39,948 nt of DNA from Actinomycetota bacterium (GTDB taxonomy: Bacteria; Actinomycetota; Aquicultoria; Aquicultorales; JAMCWL01). The notes beneath the pieces are model-generated. The model did no database searches. It had not been told where the DNA came from and was given only the letters and a program-made list of their open reading frames with translations. Shown in pieces: positions 33,360-39,948 of this stretch (positions within the stretch are counted from its first letter, which is position 1; the number at the start of each line of letters is the position of its first letter). The DNA is taken from NCBI GenBank assembly GCA_023481285.1, contig JAMCWL010000101.1:1-39948 (forward strand). The letters are read 5' to 3'. The position numbers were made by a program, and so were the translations under genes.

Positions 33360-34838
33360 TTGCCTGACGAGCCATTCAAGAAGCTATCCCTATCTGTTAA
33401 AACATATGCCGTATCTATTATCGCACTTGGGATTGTCGCTCTAATCGCCGCACTGGCAACGACCGACTTCAAATCGGATCTCTTCACCATTTTAGCCGTT
33501 GCCGTACTCGCCTCGTTGATGCTAGAGCTAATGCCCATCGAGCAGATACTCCCCCAGGTGCGCGGAGAGGTGACGCTGACCGGATCGATACACCTCGCCA
33601 CCGTCGCTCTTTTCGGCTACGGCTTTGCAACCGCGGTAGGGGTAGCTTCTTGCCTGATCGCAGAGATTGCCAGACGCAGGTCCTGGTATAAAGCCCTTTT
33701 CAACACATCCATCTACGCAATAATGATCATGATAAGCGGTCTCGTCTATCTCGCGGCCTCCCGCTTTTGGCCATACCGCTCTTACTCGTTGGTCATACCT
33801 TTTGCCATGGCGGCCCTCGTCTACGAGCTGGTCAACGCTACCGTTAGCGCCGGCTTGATGACCTTGTGGATCGAAGGTAGATTCCTTCGCTCTTTCATCT
33901 CAAAGCTCGGAGAAGATAGCGTCCTTTTCATCTCGGAAGCGCTTATCGGGCTCTCTGCGGTCTACCTCTACAGCGCCAACTTGGCGTACTCGCTGATCGT
34001 CCTCGTACCCTTGGTCGCTCTCTCGCTGGCCTACGGAAAGGCTCGACGCTACTTCGTGGACGCTCTTCTTGCGGAGCACGAGTTGGTCACGGCCGGCGAA
34101 GTTCAGCGCCATTTCATGCCGACTCCGCTCGAAAGAGAAGACATCGACGTCGCATTCAGGTATTGCCCGCACAAGAATGTGAGCGGAGACTTCTTCGACA
34201 TATTCCAGATCGGGCATGAGATCTACTTCGCCATAGGCGACGCCATGGGTAAGGGCATCCCGGCCGCCCTGGTTGCCGCCTCCCACCACCAATCCTTGCG
34301 CTTTCTCGCCACTCGCCTTAACACCGCCGAAGTCCTCGAATACATAAATCGCCTGGCTTATGAGCGCTCTCTTCCTGAATCATTTCTGTCCATGTTCTGT
34401 GCCCGCTATGACATCGACGACAGGTGTCTTTACTGGTCGAACGCGGGACATCCGCCCCCGATCTTCTACAACGGTCGAACGGGTGGCTGCCGCCTCCTAA
34501 CAAACGGAGGTATCGCCATGGGAGCGCAAGCGAACGCCGTCTATAGGGAGGAATCACTCTTCTTCTACGAGGACGACATACTCGTCATGTACACCGACGG
34601 GGCGACCGAATCGCGGAATTTCGGCCGCCTGCAATATGGGATTGAGCGTTTGCTGACCGTTATAACTCAGAAGCGCCGCCTGAGCGCGGAGGATATCGCC
34701 GATGCGATCTGCGAAAGCGTCGGTCTCTTTTCCGGTGGGCTCCGAACCGACGACCTTACGACTATAGTCCTGAAGGGAGAACCGGCCTGCCACTCGGAGC
34801 GCGGCATGGGGGAGCGGAGTTCGACTGCTCGGCGCTGA
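33360..34838 (+). CDS. multi-pass membrane SpoIIE-type phosphatase 1
   Basis: About 492 residues. The N-terminal 230 residues hold about six membrane helices with a WYKALFN motif, like the membrane sensor domains seen in front of HD-GYP and GGDEF proteins. A SpoIIE/PP2C domain follows (about 240-480) with SGDFFDIF, GDAMGKGIPAAL, WSNAGHPPPIFYN, YTDGATESR and TDDLTTIV, so the metal ligands are intact. The start is TTG at 33360, five nt after AGGAGGT; a GTG start twelve codons earlier would run through that site. It has a tandem paralogue at 35032. In the family the substrate is usually a phosphorylated STAS protein. Confidence 0.85.
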   Translation: MPDEPFKKLSLSVKTYAVSIIALGIVALIAALATTDFKSDLFTILAVAVLASLMLELMPIEQILPQVRGEVTLTGSIHLATVALFGYGFATAVGVASCLIAEIARRRSWYKALFNTSIYAIMIMISGLVYLAASRFWPYRSYSLVIPFAMAALVYELVNATVSAGLMTLWIEGRFLRSFISKLGEDSVLFISEALIGLSAVYLYSANLAYSLIVLVPLVALSLAYGKARRYFVDALLAEHELVTAGEVQRHFMPTPLEREDIDVAFRYCPHKNVSGDFFDIFQIGHEIYFAIGDAMGKGIPAALVAASHHQSLRFLATRLNTAEVLEYINRLAYERSLPESFLSMFCARYDIDDRCLYWSNAGHPPPIFYNGRTGGCRLLTNGGIAMGAQANAVYREESLFFYEDDILVMYTDGATESRNFGRLQYGIERLLTVITQKRRLSAEDIADAICESVGLFSGGLRTDDLTTIVLKGEPACHSERGMGERSSTARR

Positions 34839-34871
34839 GGGCAGTATCGGTGTAAAACATCTTGCTAAAGG

Positions 34872-34899
34872 TTGCTCTCCTAGCGCCTGATAGTATAGT
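34872..34899 (+). promoter_or_regulatory. candidate promoter for phosphatase 2
   Basis: TTGCTC (34872-34877), 16 nt, TATAGT (34894-34899). A long leader of about 130 nt follows with complementary GCGACC and GGTCGC segments (about 34914 and 34977) that could fold. Pattern match only. Confidence 0.3.
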
Positions 34900-35031
34900 A
34901 TAGAATCAAAGCCGCGACCGATCTTTCGTAGATAAGCTCAATACATAAGCGATTCAAACCGCTAAGTTTAGGGCGGTCGCTCTGCTGCTTGATAATAGTG
35001 GAACCCATCTAGTTGGCTAGGGCGATGAGTA

Positions 35032-36507
35032 TTGTCTAGAAGAGAGCCGTTTAAGAAGCTATCTCTGCCGCTCAGAAGGTATGCTCTTTCCGTTATCGCC
35101 GTCGGCGCTGCTGTCTTGATCGCTGTATTGGTGCAGACCGATTTTAAGACCCTCCCGCTTCCCGCCATGGCCATCGCCATTCTTCTCGCGTCGGCGTTCG
35201 AGCTTATGCCGACCGTCCACGTATTCCCGCAGATGCTCGGGGAGGATACTCTTGAGTTTGCCCTGAACGACTCGATAAGACTTATAACCATGGCGCTCTT
35301 TGGATACGCGTTTGCAGCCCTAGTGGTGGTCGCCTCCATCCTCATCGGGGAGATCGCAAAGCGAAGGACGTGGTACAAGGCCCTTTATAACTTATCCGAA
35401 CATACAATCACCACTGTCGCGAGTGGGCTGGTCTATCTCACCCTCTCCCAACCCTCGACCCTTAAGGCATACGCGCCGATCATGCCGTATGCCGCCTCGG
35501 CGCTCGTCTATATCTTAATTAATTCGGCTTTCGGAGCGACCCTGACGACGCTTAAGCTCAGAACGGGATTCTCTCGATCTTTCGCCTCGATAATGGGTGA
35601 AGACGGCCTGCTCTACACCGCCCAGTTGCTGATGGGACTTGCCGCGGTCCACCTCTACCGCATCAATCAGATATACTCCCTCATCGTTCTAATCCCCCAC
35701 CTCTCTCTAGCGCTCGTCGATAGGAGAGCAAGGCGCTATCTCATGGAAACGCGTCAAGCCCAATTTGAATTCGTAAGGGCGGGAGAAGTCCAGAAAACTT
35801 TTATGCCAGCGCCCGTCGAAAGAGACGATCTCGATATCGCTTACAGATACATCCCTCACGCCAACGTTAGCGGGGACTTTTTCGATATTTTCCAAGTTGA
35901 AAACGAAGTTCATTTAGCGGTAGGAGACGCCATGGGCAAGGGCGTCCCGGCAGCCTTGATCGCCGCCTCCCACCATCAGTCTTTGCGCTTCCTCGTGACC
36001 CACTTCAACACATCCGAAATCCTCGAGCTCATTAATCGACTTGCTTACGAGCGCACGCTTCCCGAATCATTTCTATCCATGTTCTGCGCCCGCTACAATG
36101 CCGCCGACGCCTGTCTCTACTGGTCGAACGCGGGACACCCGCCCCCAATCTTTTACAACGGTCGAACGGGTGGCTGCCGACTGCTTATGAGCGGCGACAT
36201 CACGCTGGGTGCAAAAGCGGATGCAAAGTATAGCGAGAAGTCGCTTTACCTATTCAAAGACGACGTCCTGGTCCTTTATACCGACGGAGCGACGGAATCC
36301 GTCGACCTAGAACAACGGCAATTCGGCATCGAGCGGTTGCTAACCCTGATCTCCAAGGCCCGTCACCTCAGCGCGGAAGGCATCGCCAATGCGATCTGTG
36401 AAAGCGTTGATGGTTTTTCCGGTGGGCACCGGTCGGACGACCTTACCGTCGTCGTGCTGAAGGTCAAGGGACCGACCACTTTCGAGGCTAAAAGAGCGCC
36501 TCTATAG
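35032..36507 (+). CDS. multi-pass membrane SpoIIE-type phosphatase 2
   Basis: A 491-residue paralogue of the preceding gene with the same layout: about six membrane helices with RRTWYKALYN, then a PP2C domain with SGDFFDIF, GDAMGKGVPAAL, WSNAGHPPPIFYN, YTDGATESV and SDDLTVVVL. The stretch from YERTLPESFLSMFCARY through GRTGGCRLL is nearly the same as in phosphatase 1, while the membrane part has drifted more, so the two probably sense different signals but share a substrate. The start is TTG with only a weak GGGCGATGAG before it. Confidence 0.85.
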   Translation: MSRREPFKKLSLPLRRYALSVIAVGAAVLIAVLVQTDFKTLPLPAMAIAILLASAFELMPTVHVFPQMLGEDTLEFALNDSIRLITMALFGYAFAALVVVASILIGEIAKRRTWYKALYNLSEHTITTVASGLVYLTLSQPSTLKAYAPIMPYAASALVYILINSAFGATLTTLKLRTGFSRSFASIMGEDGLLYTAQLLMGLAAVHLYRINQIYSLIVLIPHLSLALVDRRARRYLMETRQAQFEFVRAGEVQKTFMPAPVERDDLDIAYRYIPHANVSGDFFDIFQVENEVHLAVGDAMGKGVPAALIAASHHQSLRFLVTHFNTSEILELINRLAYERTLPESFLSMFCARYNAADACLYWSNAGHPPPIFYNGRTGGCRLLMSGDITLGAKADAKYSEKSLYLFKDDVLVLYTDGATESVDLEQRQFGIERLLTLISKARHLSAEGIANAICESVDGFSGGHRSDDLTVVVLKVKGPTTFEAKRAPL

Positions 36508-36595
36508 ACATGCTTTACAGCGGCGTGTGAGTCGGCGAGAGCCAAAATAGCTCGCACCTAAAGTCGGCGCGATCAAGCCTTTATAAGAGACCATG

Positions 36596-36955
36596 TCAGC
36601 GGCGTATCATAGCCCGGATTGCCGCTTTAAATGTGAGGACGCCCACCAGGAGTGCGAAGCCGGTCATCAACGCGGCCGGGTCTATTACCGGGCGGAATTC
36701 GACTTTGAGCGGAGTCACTTCTATGTAGCCAACCGGTTTGATGTTGATGCCCCCGCCAAAACCGGCGCCCTCGCCCTCCGCCGCCTGTGGTTTGCCGCCA
36801 CCGCCACCGCCAAAGCCATAGCTGACCCGCGCTACCGGTATAATCGCGTGACTATCGAACGTCCTCGTCTCGCCGAAGACAAGCTGCACTCCGCCGTTGG
36901 CTCCTAAAACGCCAACAAGCTTGTCGATTAGATCCTTGATCCTGTTCTCCTGCAT
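36596..36955 (-). CDS. GerW/YtfJ family protein
   Basis: A 119-residue protein with the family pattern: an N-terminal helix (IKDLIDKLVGVLG), IIPVARVSYGFGGGGG, a second GGGINIKPVGYIEV segment, and here an added C-terminal hydrophobic helix (about 92-112). In spore formers the family is called GerW, but it is widespread in non-spore-forming actinobacteria and its role there is unknown. An AAAGGGG site lies 12 nt before the ATG. Confidence 0.85.
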   Translation of the reverse strand: MQENRIKDLIDKLVGVLGANGGVQLVFGETRTFDSHAIIPVARVSYGFGGGGGGKPQAAEGEGAGFGGGINIKPVGYIEVTPLKVEFRPVIDPAALMTGFALLVGVLTFKAAIRAMIRR

Positions 36956-37075
36956 AAACAGATATCCCCTTTAGCCATACAGACCGGCGGTCTATTATTT
37001 CTGGCAACTATTATTTCCCAGCGAGATAAGATATAACTCCATATAACTCGGATAGGAGAAGGTGCTTGCTATGCT

Positions 37076-37666
37076 CTACTGACTAGTTGCAGCACCTGGC
37101 GGTTCAAAGCTCTTCTTCAGAACCTTCAAGAGACGCCGCGCACCTCTTGAGCGCACTCCGGACCAGACCCGCTTCCAGAAGCAACTGGACAAGCGACCAA
37201 GTTCGCGTGGCTCGTAAACGAGCGAAACCTCCGTTCGACCGGGTGCTTTCTCGCTCAGCCTCCACACCTCGCAGGCGGTCAATACAGGAGCCACCGTACG
37301 CCAGACGAGCTGGACGTTCAGTTCAATGCTGATGAGTTCTTTATCCGCAATCCACGTAAAGCCGAAAGTTCGGTGAAAGAAGCGCTTTTTCGACCCGACC
37401 TTGTATTCCCCTTCCTGAAGTGGAATCTCCCACCGACCGGGCGCGCTCAACGCCGAGACCTCTTTTGGATGGATGAGCCTACGGAAGATTTTGCGGGCGG
37501 GCGCCTTGATGGTTAGAGAGTAACCGCCGTTGAGCCAGTTTTCATGCTCTCGCTCTGCCTCAGACCCGGCGCCTTTGGTTGCCGGGGTTGTCGCTCGTTT
37601 AGCAATATCGCCCGCGTCTTTTCCGTCCTTGCCCGAGGGGTCGGTATCTTTTGTCAAGGGATACAC
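37076..37666 (-). CDS. SRPBCC-type protein
   Basis: A 196-residue protein. After a charged, disordered start (1-45) comes a START/SRPBCC-like domain (about 47-190): YSLTIKAPARKIFRRLIHP, then ELNVQLVWRTVAPVLTACEVWRL and TEVSLVYEPR. Such domains bind hydrophobic ligands; the ligand is unknown. The GTG start lies 6 nt after the stop of the upstream PadR gene, so the two are translationally coupled and the regulator may respond to the same molecule. Confidence 0.65.
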   Translation of the reverse strand: MYPLTKDTDPSGKDGKDAGDIAKRATTPATKGAGSEAEREHENWLNGGYSLTIKAPARKIFRRLIHPKEVSALSAPGRWEIPLQEGEYKVGSKKRFFHRTFGFTWIADKELISIELNVQLVWRTVAPVLTACEVWRLSEKAPGRTEVSLVYEPRELGRLSSCFWKRVWSGVRSRGARRLLKVLKKSFEPPGAATSQ

Positions 37667-37672
37667 CCGTCC

Positions 37673-38200
37673 CTATTCAATCGGACCGCCGAGCCATTGA
37701 ATGATCCTGTCGAGCCAGGCCAGTTCCGCCTCGGCCATTCTGAATCTTTGCATGGCGATCATGTCGTGAGGTAAAGAACGCTCGCCTTCCTTACGATCGT
37801 ACGGAATCTCGCCCATCGAGCGCACAATGTCCAGAACGAACCTGTGACGCTCGGCCAGCGCCCTGACCGCTTCCTCTCTCTTGATCTTGTCAACGAAGCC
37901 GATGGCGACGTTCAGCTCGAGCTCGTACGGTCTCTTCGACGAGAGCTGCGATAACAGCGCTTGGCGGAGGTGCTGGCGACCGGCGTTAGTTAGACGATAA
38001 ACCCTCTTATTGCTCTTCTCGGACGCCAACTCAATAAGACCCGACCGCTTAAGCCTTGGCAATGCCTGGTAGATTGAGGCATCCCCAACATCGACCCAGT
38101 TGTCCATCGCCCGTTTATGGTACTCCCGCACGAGGTCATAGGCGTGTCTGGGTCCGTCGGCTAGAAGACCGAGAACCACTGTTTCGACCTTACCCGGCAT
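37673..38200 (-). CDS. PadR family transcriptional regulator 1
   Basis: A 175-residue regulator with the N-terminal winged helix (VETVVLGLLADGPRHAYDLV ... SIYQALPRLKRSGLIE ... NKRVYRLTNAG) and a longer C-terminal helical dimerisation region. The ATG at 38198-38200 follows AAGGAGAG; the open frame continues 49 codons upstream through the promoter, so the longer form is rejected. It leads the SRPBCC gene. PadR repressors usually respond to phenolic or hydrophobic drugs. Confidence 0.9.
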   Translation of the reverse strand: MPGKVETVVLGLLADGPRHAYDLVREYHKRAMDNWVDVGDASIYQALPRLKRSGLIELASEKSNKRVYRLTNAGRQHLRQALLSQLSSKRPYELELNVAIGFVDKIKREEAVRALAERHRFVLDIVRSMGEIPYDRKEGERSLPHDMIAMQRFRMAEAELAWLDRIIQWLGGPIE

Positions 38201-38661
38201 ACCGCTCTCCTTCTCAGTGCCTTTTAATGAAACAATAATATGGTGCATAGTAGCAGTCAACAGGCATTGCCACTTTGCGACAACGCACCTTCGGTGCGTG
38301 ACCGAGAACCGGTGACCGCCGAAATAGCCATAGCCACTAGCTGCCAACTAAGAGCTGACGGCTAGGAATCAAAAGCTATGTGGTCATGCTGACAAGTTCA
38401 TGCCTTTATGGTAAGTTTACGCGTTTGAGATAGCGTTAAAGACATCCTTTCTATTAACGAACCCACTAACCCAATAAGCTCTTTACATTTCATCGATCTT
38501 CGCAGATAATTTAACGAACTCCGACGTTTGGAGAGCACCGGCGGCCTGCAACAGCACCTTGTGGCCCCGCTGCGAAAGTTGTCTATGTCGCTTGTCAGGC
38601 GCACAGCGCAACCCAGCGTCCGAGAAACACTGTCCGAGTGGACGCGGGGAGGTGAATCTCT
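38201..38661. other. divergent gap between padR and cold-shock genes
   Basis: About 460 nt with no supported gene. The left part holds the padR promoter and word repeats (GCACCTTCGGTGC hairpin near 38286, CTAGCTGCC ... GGCTAG near 38337-38366). The right 200 nt should be the leader of the cold-shock gene; I see no certain promoter for it. Confidence 0.45.
38232..38260 (-). promoter_or_regulatory. candidate promoter of padR-SRPBCC
   Basis: On the minus strand TTGACT (38255-38260), exactly 17 nt, TATTGT (38232-38237), about 32 nt before the padR start. It is a good sigma-70-like match. A self-regulating PadR would be expected to bind here. Confidence 0.5.
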
Positions 38662-38868
38662 TTGAACAAAGGAACCGTCAAGTGGTTTAACAACCAGAAG
38701 GGCTACGGGTTTATCTCCCGTGAAGACGGACCGGATGTCTTCGTTCATTATAGCGGTTTAGCCGGAGAAGGCTACAAGACGCTTAACGAGGGCGATGCCG
38801 TCGAATTCGAGATCGAAAACGACCCCAAAGGTGGTCGTGCGACGAACGTACGAGTAGTTACTGGTTAG
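38662..38868 (+). CDS. cold-shock protein, CspA family
   Basis: A 68-residue single-stranded RNA/DNA-binding beta-barrel. It begins [18 protein letters not shown] (RNP1 within KGYGFI) and has DVFVHYSGL (RNP2). The start is TTG at 38662 with GGGAGGTGA 7 nt before it. The His/Phe aromatic surface of the family is conserved except HYS in place of HFS. A long untranslated leader and a downstream perfect hairpin flank it. Confidence 0.95.
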   Translation: MNKGTVKWFNNQKGYGFISREDGPDVFVHYSGLAGEGYKTLNEGDAVEFEIENDPKGGRATNVRVVTG

Positions 38869-38911
38869 AAAGCCGATTTCATAGGCGGCCGGTGCTGGGT
38901 CGCCAAGTGCA

Positions 38912-38946
38912 GACAGAGAAGGCCGCCAAGTGCGGCCTTCTCTGTC
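38912..38946 (+). terminator. perfect hairpin after the cold-shock gene
   Basis: GACAGAGAAGGCCGC (38912-38926) and its exact complement (38932-38946) form a 15-bp stem with a CAAGT loop, 43 nt after the stop. There is no T-run. A nearby CGCCAAGTGC word repeats the loop region. Confidence 0.6.
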
Positions 38947-39004
38947 TCCGCAATCCAGGCGATCAAGCTGTTAATCCCTGAGCAAACAAAGCGCCGAACT
39001 CACT

Positions 39005-39565
39005 TCATTTCTGCACGATGACGTTCTCATGCATCTCGCCTGATTCTTTTAGCGATTGCGCGAGGAGCCACTCGCATTCGTTCTCGATCGTATTGACGGC
39101 CCGTTTTAAGAGCTCGAGGCGATACGGGTCGTTGGAAGCCTGCTCGGTAGCTTCGGCCAGCCGCCCCAGCGCCGAATCGCAGACGCTGAGCCTTTCCTGG
39201 AGAACGCTCCGTCTTTCGGCCGGTGACAGGTGTGAAAACATGGCGTATCTTGCATAAAAATCTATCTTGTCATCGAAGTTCGTGCACTCGAGCGGGCCGG
39301 TCATGAGCGCTTGCAGCCTCCTCTTCCCTGCTTCTTTGAGGCGGTAAACCCTTTTGTCCGGTGCATTCTCTGTACTCTCCATGCTCCCCGATATCAAGCC
39401 CTGCTCGTTCAGCTCTCTCAGGAGTGGATAGAGCATCCCGTCGCTCACCCGCTGGATGTGACCGACGCTCCATTCAATCGACTTTCGCAGGTGATAGGCG
39501 TGGCTGGGCTTCTCCGCCAGGAACCCGAGGACCAGTACCTCGACAGCCTTCTTAACGCTCGCCAT
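39005..39565 (-). CDS. PadR family transcriptional regulator 2
   Basis: A 186-residue regulator with the PadR winged helix (VEVLVLGFLAEKPSHAYHLR ... GMLYPLLRELNEQGLI ... DKRVYRLKEAGKRR) and a C-terminal Vir-type helical region. The ATG at 39563-39565 is chosen because GAGGTG lies just upstream; a TTG eight codons earlier lacks one. No target gene lies downstream in the window; the divergent gene at 39776 is a candidate target. Confidence 0.9.
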   Translation of the reverse strand: MASVKKAVEVLVLGFLAEKPSHAYHLRKSIEWSVGHIQRVSDGMLYPLLRELNEQGLISGSMESTENAPDKRVYRLKEAGKRRLQALMTGPLECTNFDDKIDFYARYAMFSHLSPAERRSVLQERLSVCDSALGRLAEATEQASNDPYRLELLKRAVNTIENECEWLLAQSLKESGEMHENVIVQK

Positions 39566-39775
39566 TCTGCACCTCACTTTCCTATCCAACGTGAACTAAC
39601 TCATTTAGAGATATATCACTCCTACTCGACTCTAGCAACTACCCCGGGCGCAAGCGCATATGGGGGTCGGCTTCTTTTTTTCCTGGCATTTGGCCGAAGC
39701 GTCTGGCGGGCGCAGTGGTTTTGACCAAATGATGTTTGTCCAGGTCGACTAAGTGGAAAGATATCTTCCTGGCAG

Positions 39776-39948
39776 ATGGAAAAGTTAAAATCTAGATTTC
39801 GATTCATAATGCTATCCACCGTGATCATCGCCGTCGTGTTAATGATGGTGGCCACCATGCTCGGGTCAAGAAAGCCAGCCGACCGGTTGGAAGCAAAAGA
39901 TATCGCCAGTCCGGGCACCGGCACGACCACCGGCTCACCGATAAGCAA
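39776..39948 (+). CDS. membrane-anchored protein, 5' part only
   Basis: An open frame from ATG 39776 runs off the window. It starts MEKLKSRFRF, then a single membrane segment (about 11-30, MLSTVIIAVVLMMVATML), then a Thr/Gly/Pro-rich linker (SPGTGTTTGSP). It looks like an exported protein held by an N-terminal anchor. The ribosome site is weak; an ATG eleven codons further on is an alternative start. The opposite-strand frame over the same region looks like a shadow. Confidence 0.45.
   Translation, partial: MEKLKSRFRFIMLSTVIIAVVLMMVATMLGSRKPADRLEAKDIASPGTGTTTGSPIS

Noticed and set aside
36596-36955. GerW as evidence of spore formation
   Set aside because: The family is common in actinobacteria that do not form spores, and no other sporulation-specific gene is here; SpoIIE-type phosphatase domains are also general signalling parts.
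39622-39948. 108-codon - strand frame at the right edge
   Set aside because: The + strand frame has a clear membrane anchor plus linker pattern; the - strand frame lacks a ribosome site inside the window and looks like its shadow.

Overview
The window looks like a chromosomal stretch of a deep-branching, probably anaerobic or facultative member of the Actinomycetota. The best evidence is a mihF-type integration host factor gene and the gene order pyrK-pyrD-pyrF-mihF-gmk-rpoZ-coaBC-metK-priA-def, which is the actinobacterial core order. The class 1B PyrD with a PyrK electron-transfer partner, the large set of SpoIIE-type phosphatases, GerW, DUF5317 and PadR genes fit a non-model lineage. No species can be named from the sequence alone.

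Layout. (1) 1-2645: a rearranged ribosomal RNA locus. An internal spacer and the first ~540 nt of a 23S gene on the + strand run tail-to-tail into a 16S-like gene on the - strand that lacks its 3' end. The 16S is strongly expanded and altered at several near-universal positions. (2) 3179-8920: acetyl-CoA synthetase, polysaccharide deacetylase, a MacB/LolD-like ABC exporter pair and peptide deformylase. (3) 9116-20589: the core housekeeping block (priA, SAM-riboswitch-controlled metK, coaBC, rpoZ, gmk, mihF, pyrF, pyrD, pyrK), interrupted by a diguanylate cyclase with an N-terminal Rossmann-like domain. (4) 20966-22456: a lone B12-binding-type radical SAM protein. (5) 22670-28980: a copper handling island: a TauE/UreH-like membrane protein fused to a cupredoxin, two near-identical CopZ-like chaperones, a membrane-anchored Gly-rich cupredoxin, a CopA P1B-ATPase and small membrane proteins. 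(6) 29141-37666: signalling and membrane genes, including three SpoIIE/PP2C phosphatases (two are tandem paralogues), SHOCT, DUF2795-like, DUF5317, GerW and SRPBCC proteins. (7) 37673-39948: two PadR regulators, a cold-shock protein and the start of a membrane-anchored protein that runs off the window.

How the genes work together. PyrK and PyrD form the NAD-linked dihydroorotate dehydrogenase and PyrF finishes UMP synthesis; Gmk feeds GDP/GTP; CoaBC makes 4'-phosphopantetheine; RpoZ and mIHF serve transcription and nucleoid structure. In the copper island the chaperones would hand Cu(I) to CopA, while the two cupredoxins (Cys and Cys-Gln-Met-Gly-Met, exactly 37 residues apart in both) would bind Cu(I) outside the membrane or pass it on through the UreH-like channel domain.

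Most unusual. Several families of short, word-like palindromic repeats are scattered in the intergenic gaps. At least one family (starting GGTAAAGCAG, rich in ATTCTGGA words, ending in ACTGCTT) is also found inside the 23S gene at a helix-9-like position, and the 16S carries three copies of another word (AGGGYTTRTCCGTRAATA). The ribosomal RNA genes appear to have been invaded by, or to share, the same palindromic elements as the spacers. The +/- junction near position 797 is what one inversion of a 16S-3'/spacer/23S-5' segment would give, but an assembly join cannot be excluded.
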